In this document: positions 54,133 to 61,253 of the stretch, in pieces | Position numbering within the stretch: the stretch's first letter is position 1 | Layout of the letters: each line of letters opens with the position of its first letter | Origin: Sphingomonas jeddahensis | GTDB taxonomy: Bacteria > Pseudomonadota > Alphaproteobacteria > Sphingomonadales > Sphingomonadaceae | NCBI RefSeq assembly: GCF_001981525.1 | Contig: NZ_MPSB01000002.1 | Span: 124,001-188,000 of the forward strand | DNA: 64,000 nt | Direction: 5' to 3' | Program-made: the position numbers and the translations under genes | The notes under the pieces: model-generated | What the model was told of the DNA's origin: nothing | What the model saw: the letters and a program-made list of their open reading frames with translations, nothing else | Database searches by the model: none

Positions 54133-54909
54133 CTAGAATGTCGGGGCGCTGCGCCACAGCGTATAAGCAGCCACCAGGAAGATGAGGCCGGCGAAGACCG
54201 TCGTCAGCGTACCGCCGGCGGACAGCCTCTTCGCCAGCATGGTGCCGCCGAGACCTCCCGCGATGCCGCCCGCAATGAAGACGCCCGCAAGCGGCCAATC
54301 GACCAGGCCGGACATGGCATAGTTGAGCGCAGTAGTTAGGCCGAAGGCGGTGACCGCCACGAGGCTGGTACCGACTGCATTGATCATCGGCATCCGGGTG
54401 GATGCAACGAGGCCGGGTACGATGAGGAAGCCGCCGCCGATCCCGAAGAAGCCGGAAAAGGCTCCCGTGCCGAGACCGAAACCGAGCACCTTGGACGCGT
54501 TCTCCCGGTTGCACTGTGCGCCCGCAATGCCCTGCGCGTGCCTGCCCCTGAGCATGAGCACACCAACAGCGACCATCAGCAGCGCGAAAAGGAACAGCAG
54601 TTTCTGCCCGTCGATCGCCTTACCGATCGTCGATCCGGCGAAGGCGCCAGCCACGCCGGCCGCCGCGTACATGCCGCCACAGCGCCATTTCACCGTATGT
54701 TCGCGGGCGTGGCTTGCGAGCCCGGTCGCGGCATTGGCGGCAACTGCGAGCGCCGAAGTGCCGATGGCGACATGCGGGCTCGTCACGCCCACCAGATAGA
54801 CCATCAGCGGCACGGCCAGGATGGATCCGCCACCTCCAACCAGACCCAGGGTGAAGCCCACCAGTCCCCCCGACAGGGCGCCGAGGCCATATTGCAGGGT
54901 GGAAAGCAT
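54133..54909 (-). CDS. TauE/SafE-family sulfite/sulfur anion exporter
   Basis: The 258-residue membrane protein has eight hydrophobic segments with the family motifs LGLVGGGGSILAVPLMVYLV and GFFGIGGGFLIVPGLV. It probably exports sulfite or related anions made by sulfide oxidation. Start 54909 is 1 base behind the stop of the fused DUF442-SQR gene, so they form one operon. Its end is 9 bases from cioA. Confidence 0.88.
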   Translation of the reverse strand: MLSTLQYGLGALSGGLVGFTLGLVGGGGSILAVPLMVYLVGVTSPHVAIGTSALAVAANAATGLASHAREHTVKWRCGGMYAAAGVAGAFAGSTIGKAIDGQKLLFLFALLMVAVGVLMLRGRHAQGIAGAQCNRENASKVLGFGLGTGAFSGFFGIGGGFLIVPGLVASTRMPMINAVGTSLVAVTAFGLTTALNYAMSGLVDWPLAGVFIAGGIAGGLGGTMLAKRLSAGGTLTTVFAGLIFLVAAYTLWRSAPTF

Positions 54910-54910
54910 G

Positions 54911-56632
54911 TCAGGATGCGCGGCGAACCGGTTCGCCGCAGGGATTGGCGGCTGATGCATGCGGCGTGGGGGCGTGCGGGAGCATCTCCGGCTTCGCCAG
55001 CCATTCATGTCCCTTGAGCATGCCGTTCCAATAGATCCACGGCAGCGCCTTTTCCTTCAGCAGCCAGGAAAGCCGCGACGGGCGCTCGCCATTCACCAGC
55101 CACTTGGGGAAGCTGGGCTGGAGGACCCCGCCATAGCCGAACTCGGCAAGCACGATCTTGCCGCGCTCCACGGTCAACGGGCAGGAACCATAGCCGTCGT
55201 AGATGGCGCGCGGCTCCTTGCCATCGAGCACCGCGAGCGCGTTCACGGCGACCACGGGAGCCTGTTTTCGCGCTGCGGCAGCCGTCTTGGCGTTCGGCGC
55301 ACTGCACCCGTCCCCAAGCCCAAAGACATTGCCGAAGTGGCTGTGCCGCAACGTCTGCTGGTCGACGTCGACGAAGCCGCTGGACGCGGCGAGGGCGCTC
55401 TCCGCAATGAAGTGGGGTGCGCGCTGCGGCGGTGTGACATGCATCATGTCGAAAGCGATCGTCACCTCGCCATCGGCACGGCGGAAGGTCGCCCGGCGAT
55501 GCTCCCCGTCCACCGCCACCAGCGTGGAGTTCAGCTGGAGATCGATGCCATAGGTGTCGACATACTCCATCAGCGCGGCGACATATTCCTTCACGCCGAA
55601 CAGCGCAGGCGTTGATGTGTTGAAACCGACGTCGATGCCGCCGATGCGCCCGTTTCGGCGCCAAAAGTCGGATGCGAGATACATCGCCTTTTGCGGCGCG
55701 CCAGCGCATTTGATCGGCATCGGCGGCTGCGTGAAGAGCGCCACGCCCTCACGCAGCCCCTGGATCAACTCCCAGGTATAAGGCGCCATATCGAAGCGGT
55801 AGTTGGACGTGACGCCATTCCGCCCGAGCGTCGCCTCCAGACCATCAATGGCTGCCCAGTCGAGCATTACGCCCGGTGCCGCGACAAGCACGCGATAGCC
55901 TAGCGTCGTGCCGTCCTCGAGCACGACCTCGTTCGCCTCGGGGCGGAAGCCGGCCGCGGCCGCCCTGATCCACGTGACGCCTTTCGGCATCACCGACGCC
56001 ATCGAGCGTTGGGTCCGACGTCGATCGAACACCCCACCGCCGACCAGCGTCCAGCCGGGTTGATAATAATGCTCCTCACGCGGTTCGATGATCGCGATGT
56101 CGAGCCCGCGCCGCCGGGCGAGCAACGAAGCGGCAGTCGCGATCCCCGCGGCACCTCCGCCGACGATCAGCACGTCATGCGCGCGAGCAGTCGGAGAGAA
56201 AGAGCGAACGTCGCCGTGACGCTCTTCCAGGCGATCACGAAGTTGCGACAGATCGTAGCCTGCAGTCGCCGCGGCCTTTAGCACTGCGTCGGGCGAAAGG
56301 GTCTTTGCCTCGGCGAGCGCCCACAAGGTCGCCGAGCGCGTACCGGTACGGCAATAGGCTAGCACCGGCCCTTCGAGCATGCGCAAGGCGTCGGCGAACT
56401 GCGCGATATCCTCGTCGCTGACCTTGCCGGGCGTCACGGGGATGGCAGCAACCCCCAACCCTGCGGCACCAGCGGCGTGCCGGATGGCCGCAATGGTCGG
56501 CTGATCGGGTTCTTCCCCATCAGGCCGGTTGACGATGATCGTTCGAAATCCCTGCGCCTGGGCTGCCCCGACATCAGCCAGGCTGAGTTGAGGACTGACC
56601 GACAGGCCGGGGGTGAGCTGCTTGGGAGTCAT
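54911..56632 (-). CDS. Fused DUF442 phosphatase/sulfurtransferase and sulfide:quinone oxidoreductase
   Basis: The 573-residue protein joins two enzymes. Residues 1-140 are a DUF442 (TIGR01244) domain with the PTP/rhodanese-like loop AYCRTGTRS (Cys93). From 152 on it is a flavoprotein (HDVLIVGGGAAGIATA) of the SQR type: Cys309 (PIKCAGAPQ), Cys443 (GDGCSAPNAKTA) and Cys484 (YGSCPL) are in positions of the redox-active and structural Cys. SQR oxidises sulfide to polysulfide or persulfide and reduces quinone; the DUF442 domain may receive the sulfane sulfur. It works with the metallohydrolase before it and the TauE after it. Confidence 0.9.
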   Translation of the reverse strand: MTPKQLTPGLSVSPQLSLADVGAAQAQGFRTIIVNRPDGEEPDQPTIAAIRHAAGAAGLGVAAIPVTPGKVSDEDIAQFADALRMLEGPVLAYCRTGTRSATLWALAEAKTLSPDAVLKAAATAGYDLSQLRDRLEERHGDVRSFSPTARAHDVLIVGGGAAGIATAASLLARRRGLDIAIIEPREEHYYQPGWTLVGGGVFDRRRTQRSMASVMPKGVTWIRAAAAGFRPEANEVVLEDGTTLGYRVLVAAPGVMLDWAAIDGLEATLGRNGVTSNYRFDMAPYTWELIQGLREGVALFTQPPMPIKCAGAPQKAMYLASDFWRRNGRIGGIDVGFNTSTPALFGVKEYVAALMEYVDTYGIDLQLNSTLVAVDGEHRRATFRRADGEVTIAFDMMHVTPPQRAPHFIAESALAASSGFVDVDQQTLRHSHFGNVFGLGDGCSAPNAKTAAAARKQAPVVAVNALAVLDGKEPRAIYDGYGSCPLTVERGKIVLAEFGYGGVLQPSFPKWLVNGERPSRLSWLLKEKALPWIYWNGMLKGHEWLAKPEMLPHAPTPHASAANPCGEPVRRAS

Positions 56633-56675
56633 GACGAACGGGTTCCATTCTGTCGATGCGGGCGCGCCCGCCGGG

Positions 56676-57599
56676 TCAGATCGCGTCGAGCGGGATCTTC
56701 AGGTATCGAGTGCCGTTCGCCTCGGTCGGGGGAAGCTCGCCGCCCCGCATGTTCACCTGCACGGCCGGCAAGATCAGCTTGGGCATGGAGAGCGTCGCGT
56801 CCCGCGCCGTGCGCATGGCGACGAAATCGTCCTCGCTCACGCCGTCATGCACATGGACGTTTGCAGTGCGCTGATGGCCGATCGTCGTTTCCCAGGCGAA
56901 GGTGTCGCGGCCCGGCGCCTTGTAATCGTGGCACAGGAACAACCGCGCCTCGGCGGGCAGGCTCAGCAGACGCCGGATCGAGCGATATAGCTGGCGCGCG
57001 TCGCCGCCGGGAAAATCGGCACGCGCGGTGCCATAGTCGGGCATGAAGATGGTGTCCCCGCAGAACACCGCGTCGCCGATGACATAGGCGACATCTGCAG
57101 GTGTGTGGCCCGGCAGGTGAAGGACCGCCACCTCAAGTTCGCCGATCGAGAATGTGTCGCCATCGCTGAGCAGCCGGTCGAATTGCGATCCGTCGCGCTC
57201 GAATTCGGTACCCGCGTTGAACAGCTTGCCGAAAACCTGCTGAACCGTCGCGATCTGTGCGCCAATCGCAAGCCGTCCGCCAATCTGCTCCTGCAGGTAC
57301 GGGGCCGCCGAGAGATGGTCTGCGTGAGCATGGGTTTCGAGCAACCACTCGACCTCCAGACTCTCCGACTGAACATACGCGACGATGGCATCGGCCGATG
57401 CGCGGGAGGTCCGACCCGCGGCGGCATCGAAGTCCAGAACCGAGTCGATCACCGCCGCCTTACGCGAGACAGGATCGTGAACGACGTAGCTAGCCGTGAA
57501 CGTCGCTTCATCGAAGAACGCGCGCACTTCCGGTCGGGGCCGTTCGCCCTTGCGAGCTCGTTCGACCACGGAATTGGCGCTGAAGAGAGGCTGTCCCAT
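56676..57599 (-). CDS. MBL-fold metallohydrolase, persulfide-dioxygenase-like (Blh type)
   Basis: The 307-residue protein has the metallo-beta-lactamase motif HAHADH at 90-95, HLPGHTPADVAYVI near 158, and GDTIFMPDYGTARADFPGG near 182, which resembles ETHE1/Blh proteins. ETHE1 oxidises glutathione persulfide to sulfite. Blh is usually controlled by the ArsR-type BigR. The ATG 57599 follows AGGAGAG. It is the first gene of the operon with SQR and TauE. Confidence 0.88.
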   Translation of the reverse strand: MGQPLFSANSVVERARKGERPRPEVRAFFDEATFTASYVVHDPVSRKAAVIDSVLDFDAAAGRTSRASADAIVAYVQSESLEVEWLLETHAHADHLSAAPYLQEQIGGRLAIGAQIATVQQVFGKLFNAGTEFERDGSQFDRLLSDGDTFSIGELEVAVLHLPGHTPADVAYVIGDAVFCGDTIFMPDYGTARADFPGGDARQLYRSIRRLLSLPAEARLFLCHDYKAPGRDTFAWETTIGHQRTANVHVHDGVSEDDFVAMRTARDATLSMPKLILPAVQVNMRGGELPPTEANGTRYLKIPLDAI

Positions 57600-57612
57600 T
57601 TGGACTCTCCTT

Positions 57613-57635
57613 TGATTTCAGAAACCATGTATATG
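57613..57635 (-). promoter_or_regulatory. Shared 23-bp motif, copy in front of the sulfide operon
   Basis: On the minus strand it reads CATATACATGGTTTCTGAAA followed by TCA, 13 bases before the metallohydrolase start. It matches 42923-42945 at 17 of 23 positions. Confidence 0.55.
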
Positions 57636-57701
57636 TGTAAACGACTTGAGTCAATCAGAGCGCTGCGCCACATCTGCAGCAACGTTACGTTCCGGAGGAC
57701 C

Positions 57702-58337
57702 ATGGACCCGACTTCCCGCCCCCCGACGCGCCTTGGCGACATCGCGCCAGACTTCACTGCGCGCACGACCAAGGGGCCGGTCCGCCTGTCCGACTATCGC
57801 GGGCGCTGGCTGGTGTTCTTCACGCATCCGGCGGACTTCACGCCGGTCTGCACCAGCGAGTTCGTTGCGTTCGCGCGGCTTTCCGACGCATTCGAAGGGA
57901 TCGACTGCGCCTTGCTCGGTCTGTCGGTCGACAGCCTCTTCTCGCACTTCGCCTGGGTGCGGGCGATCCATGACCGCTTTGGCGTGGAGATCGGCTTCCC
58001 AATCATCGAGGATCCGACGCTGGAAGTTGCCAAGGCCTACGGGATGGTTGCGCCGGACGCAGTCGACGCTTCGACGGTGCGCACGACAATGATCCTCGAT
58101 CCCGAAGGTGTGGTGCGCGCCATGACGGTCTATCCCGCCGAAATCGGTCGATCGATCTCGGAGATCCTGCGGATGGTGCAGGCGCTTCAGCGCGTGCACG
58201 GCGGCGGTGTGCTGGCACCGGCAGACTGGACACCCGGCGACAAGCTGCTGCGCGAGCCAAGCCAGGAGGTTGCCGAGATCGTTGCTGCTGAGGAGCCCTC
58301 CGCCTGGTTCTACCAGCCCGTCCCGGACGCGTCATGA
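57702..58337 (+). CDS. 1-Cys type peroxiredoxin (Prx6-like)
   Basis: The 211-residue peroxidase has the peroxidatic Cys50 in FTHPADFTPVCTSE and a C-terminal domain characteristic of the Prx6 group. It reduces peroxides and possibly sulfur radicals. The ATG 57702 has GGAGG ahead; a large open frame upstream is antisense to the metallohydrolase. It overlaps the ArsR gene by four bases. Confidence 0.92.
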   Translation: MDPTSRPPTRLGDIAPDFTARTTKGPVRLSDYRGRWLVFFTHPADFTPVCTSEFVAFARLSDAFEGIDCALLGLSVDSLFSHFAWVRAIHDRFGVEIGFPIIEDPTLEVAKAYGMVAPDAVDASTVRTTMILDPEGVVRAMTVYPAEIGRSISEILRMVQALQRVHGGGVLAPADWTPGDKLLREPSQEVAEIVAAEEPSAWFYQPVPDAS

Positions 58338-58693
58338 GCAAGAACGACCTCGAAGCGGAGGCCGAGTTGCTGAAGGCGCTGGCTCACCCCGTCCGACTGG
58401 CGATCCTAAGAGCCCTTGCTGGTGGCGAGCGATCGGTCGGCGACCTCGAACAAGCATCGGGCGTCGGCCAGCCCGCATTGTCGCAGCAACTCGCCGTGCT
58501 CCGCAATGCGGCGCTGGTTGAGACCCGTCGAAAGTCGAAGCTCGTCTTCTACCGGGTCAATCATGCACGTGTCTCCGATGCGAGCACCTTCCTCGACAGC
58601 CTGGGCGGCGACCTCGTCACTTTACGGAACAGTGCCGCTGGGCAGCCCCCGCCAAGCGGCCGCGGTGCAGCGATGTTCGCTCGCGTTTGCTGA
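58334..58693 (+). CDS. ArsR-family transcriptional regulator (BigR/SqrR-like position)
   Basis: The 119-residue winged-helix regulator has LLKALAHPVRLAILRALAGG and GVGQPALSQQLAVLRNAALV, as in BigR and SqrR, which sense persulfide. The two sensing Cys of BigR are not in the usual places; only the C-terminal Cys119 is visible, so the sensing mode may differ or a partner may supply the signal. Coupled to the peroxiredoxin gene, it is the best candidate for the regulator of the sulfide operon. Confidence 0.82.
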   Translation: MSKNDLEAEAELLKALAHPVRLAILRALAGGERSVGDLEQASGVGQPALSQQLAVLRNAALVETRRKSKLVFYRVNHARVSDASTFLDSLGGDLVTLRNSAAGQPPPSGRGAAMFARVC

Positions 58694-58783
58694 TACGCGA
58701 GCGGGCGACCTCCTCGAGAACGCTTCGTGCGTCAGCGTGTCGGTTTACTGCTCAGGCTATCCGTGTCGTGCGCAGCATGAATA

Positions 58784-59217
58784 TCATTCGCCGCGGATAA
58801 TCATCAGCACCGCGAAGAGCAGGAGCAGCTTCTGGCCGTCGACTGCCTTGCCGAGTGTCGAGCCAAGAAGCGCGCCGACCACGCCCGTCGTCGCGTAGAT
58901 GGCCCCATACCGCCACTTTACCGTTCCCTGTCGGGAATGACTGGCGAGCGCCGCCAAAGGCGTTAGCGGCGACAGCGAAGGCGCTAGTGCCGATCGCAAC
59001 ATGAGCGCTTTCCACGCCGACGAAGTAGACCATCAGCGGCACGGCAAGGATCGAGCCGCCACCTCCAGCCAAGCCAAGCGGCACTCGTGCCGTCGTGCAC
59101 CACGTAGCTGACGGCGGAGCTGTCGTCGTCGAAGAGTGCTTCGATGGTCGGCGCCGGCGATGCGCTTCCGGTGACGATCCCAACTGCGGTCTTCAGAGCC
59201 TGGTCCCGATCGGGCAT
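58784..59217 (-). pseudogene. Fused remnant of a metallohydrolase and a TauE exporter
   Basis: From 59217 the frame reads like the start of a Blh-type protein (PTIEALFDDDSSAVSYVVHD) and breaks off near 59085. From 59084 another frame is TauE (PLGLAGGGGSILAVPLMVYF); a frameshift near 58955 moves to a third frame (SRQGTVKWRYGAIYATTGVV) that ends at 58784. The order metallohydrolase then TauE is that of the intact operon to the left, so this is a second copy with the middle deleted and the ends decayed. Confidence 0.8.
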
Positions 59218-59243
59218 GTTGGTTGCTCCTGAAGGAGGAACCA

Positions 59244-59259
59244 GCGGCCTGCAGGCCGC
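59244..59259 (-). terminator. 16-bp perfect palindrome after DUF442-cupin gene
   Basis: GCGGCCTGCAGGCCGC is 23 bases beyond the stop of the DUF442-cupin gene. It can form a strong hairpin, but no U-run follows on the minus strand. Confidence 0.45.
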
Positions 59260-59281
59260 CGGCGGGATGGTGACGGAAGTG

Positions 59282-60109
59282 TCAGACCAGAGTGGTCATC
59301 CGGTCGTGCGTGCCGCTGAAATTAAGGAAGTAACCGACTCCATCGCTCACGTTGCGCCAGCCCCGGGGCAGATTGCCGGGAACCAGGATCACGTCCCATT
59401 TCTCGAGATAGACCTTCTGCGTTTCCTCCTCGTCGAAGAAGACAACGAAGCGGCCTTCGGCGACAAACATCAGTTCCTCGCCGGTATGATCGTGCAGCGG
59501 CGCGCCCCGGCCGGGTTCGACCAGGCCGGCAGTCAGGCGGAACTCGCTGCTGAAGGTAGCGGGCGGGACAGTGGCGCACAGGCCTGGATTATCGTTATCG
59601 GTGTACTTGTACGCGGCGAGCTGCCACGCCGGGTTGCCGCCGTTGTCGATCCGGTGGTCGGGCTGCATGGCCTTGAACTGGGCCACGCTGTCGATGGTCT
59701 TGCGGATCAGGCGGCTCGCGTCGTCTCCGACACTCATGTTGTTACCCTGCGCCATGCTATCGTTCCTCTGATTGGCGTCATCGCGCTCCGCGAGCCTGAG
59801 CAGGGCGGAGGAGCGGTTGCCCGTGCGGCAGAAGGCGACCACCTTGCCCTCGGCATCGTTGATCGCGGTGCGGAAAGCTTCCGCGTCCGCGGCAGTCTCA
59901 TGGCCGGACGACACCGGGATGTACCGGTAGGCCAGCCCATGCTTGTGCGCTTCGGCCTCCAGCACCGCCGATGTGGGCTGATCGGCGACTTCGCCGTCGG
60001 GGCGGTTGTTGATGAGCATCGTGGCACCGCGGGCGGCGAGCCCGGCCACTTCGTCCGGCATGACCTGCTCGCGTGTGACGATCTGCCGCTTGTTGGTTTC
60101 GGTGAACAT
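59282..60109 (-). CDS. DUF442 phosphatase-like domain fused to a cupin domain
   Basis: The 275-residue protein has a DUF442 domain with AFCRTGNRS (Cys94) in residues 1-110, a linker, and a cupin domain with the metal triad His206, His208 and Glu212 (PLHDHTGEEL). A second cupin His is replaced by Arg in PGNLPRGWRN. It may be a two-step enzyme for sulfane sulfur, with the cupin acting as a thiol dioxygenase-like or sensing domain; the fusion is unusual to me. GGAGG precedes the start. It follows the MerR gene in one operon. Confidence 0.8.
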   Translation of the reverse strand: MFTETNKRQIVTREQVMPDEVAGLAARGATMLINNRPDGEVADQPTSAVLEAEAHKHGLAYRYIPVSSGHETAADAEAFRTAINDAEGKVVAFCRTGNRSSALLRLAERDDANQRNDSMAQGNNMSVGDDASRLIRKTIDSVAQFKAMQPDHRIDNGGNPAWQLAAYKYTDNDNPGLCATVPPATFSSEFRLTAGLVEPGRGAPLHDHTGEELMFVAEGRFVVFFDEEETQKVYLEKWDVILVPGNLPRGWRNVSDGVGYFLNFSGTHDRMTTLV

Positions 60110-60223
60110 GATGATGTCGCCTCCGATAGCTTGAAGTGCAATCTGCGCGCTTCTTCCCCTGGCCAAGTCGCGGATCGACTTGCGGTTCAGCGCTGATGCG
60201 TGTTGCAATGATGGAGAAGGACG

Positions 60224-60613
60224 TCAGTCCTCCGACAGGACGTCCAGTATGATGCAGCCACATCGCCCACTGTGCCTGCAGCGTTCGGCGATGCTTTCCA
60301 GCAGCGCGATCATCTCCTGCAACTCCCGGAGCTGACCCTTAAGGCGCAAGAGGTGACCATCGCCGATCTCGCGCACCCGCCGGTCGTCACGCCCTTCCTC
60401 CTTTTGTTGACCGAGAAGGGTGCCGATGTCCTTGACGCTAAATCCCAGATCGCGGGCGCGGCGGATGAACTTCAACCGCGAAAGGTCCGACCGATCATAG
60501 TCGCGATAGTTCGAGTCTCGCCGCAGCGCCTCGGGGATGAGGCCGATCTTCTCGTAGTGCCGAATCATCCGGACGCTGAGACCGGTGTCCTTCGCGGCTT
60601 GGCCGATGTTCAT
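60224..60613 (-). CDS. MerR family transcriptional regulator with CueR-like Cys spacing
   Basis: The 129-residue protein has the MerR head MNIGQAAKDTGLSVRMIRHY and Cys112 and Cys120 with an additional Cys118 (CRHSGRCGCIIL). The 112/120 pair has CueR spacing, so a Cu(I)-like or another soft metal ligand is possible. It is close to the CueR at 43682 in the first 65 residues. It is followed by the DUF442-cupin gene, and its own promoter at 60691-60721 has a MerR-type dyad. Confidence 0.85.
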   Translation of the reverse strand: MNIGQAAKDTGLSVRMIRHYEKIGLIPEALRRDSNYRDYDRSDLSRLKFIRRARDLGFSVKDIGTLLGQQKEEGRDDRRVREIGDGHLLRLKGQLRELQEMIALLESIAERCRHSGRCGCIILDVLSED

Positions 60614-61238
60614 GTTTCACCTCCGCAGCCGCGGAAGATTTGGTGGTTAGGCAAGGGAGCGGCTGAGGTCTCGTGTTCGTCCATGAGCCTCAGATCGGGT
60701 CTGACACCGTGTTAGGGTCAAGGCTTTTCGCTAGTTCACGAAGAAAGACGGCGTGTCGTGTTCAATCACGCGTCATCGAATGACATTGCGCGAGCACGGT
60801 GCCCATAGCGACCCATGCTTCGCAACTTAGGTGCTCGACGCTGACTTTGGCCTTGCGCGATTCCGCAGCAGTCCAAGCAGAGCGAGCGGCAGCTATCCAC
60901 TTCGGGGCTCCCGATAGCTGACCGGCGGCTATGTCCCCATGTTGGTCTTTCCGGATCACAGCTCGGAGTTTGATGAGCGAATGGCAGGTTGCGGATCCGC
61001 GCATCGGCACGGCAGGGGGCCGGAATGGCTCGCGAACCGCCGTTTTGCGCGCCATTCTACGCCAGAGCACTCCCACCCGTTGGAGTGGCTTTACATTATC
61101 TAGGATAGGTGCGCAGATCGACCTAAGTAACAACGGAGTATAACGGTCGATCGCAGACCCAAGATGGACGAGAACTGCTCTTAGAGGACGGAGAAGACCA
61201 CGGCCAAAACTACGCTATTACCGCGCGGTTTGTATCCG
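60614..61238. other. Gene-free stretch at the right island edge
   Basis: The 625 bases next to guaA hold the MerR promoter at 60691-60721 and one minus-strand frame of 124 codons (60762-61133) without recognisable features. The place next to guaA is where an island integrase usually lies; nothing like one is visible. Confidence 0.5.
60691..60721 (-). promoter_or_regulatory. MerR-type promoter with 19-bp spacer
   Basis: On the minus strand TTGACC (60716-60721), then a 19-bp spacer with the dyad CTAACACGGTGTCAG, and a weak -10. It differs in sequence from the CueR sites and stands 78 bases ahead of the MerR gene, which probably controls itself. Confidence 0.6.
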
Positions 61239-61253
61239 TCACTCCCACTCGAT
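61235..61253 (+). repeat. Attachment-site-like direct repeat, right copy (guaA 3' end)
   Basis: This 19-bp sequence covers the last four codons and stop of guaA plus four bases beyond. It is identical to 25770-25788. Confidence 0.75.

Larger units (their letters stand above)
25770..61253. mobile_element. Probable genomic island integrated at the 3' end of guaA
   Basis: The borders are set by the 19-bp direct repeat at 25770-25788 and 61235-61253. The guaA 3' end is a known integration target for tyrosine-integrase islands, and insertion leaves guaA intact because the repeat restores its last codons. The cargo inside is accessory: metal, sulfide, peptidase, receptor and respiratory genes with many decayed copies, and no REP-like palindromes, which occur only in the flanking core. 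I found no integrase, conjugation or replication gene, so it is probably a fixed or degraded island. The left border could also be an older or nested site. Confidence 0.6.

Noticed and set aside
60762-61133. 124-codon minus-strand frame beside guaA, considered as an integrase remnant
   Set aside because: No Arg-His-Arg-Tyr pattern of tyrosine integrases and no resemblance to any family I know.
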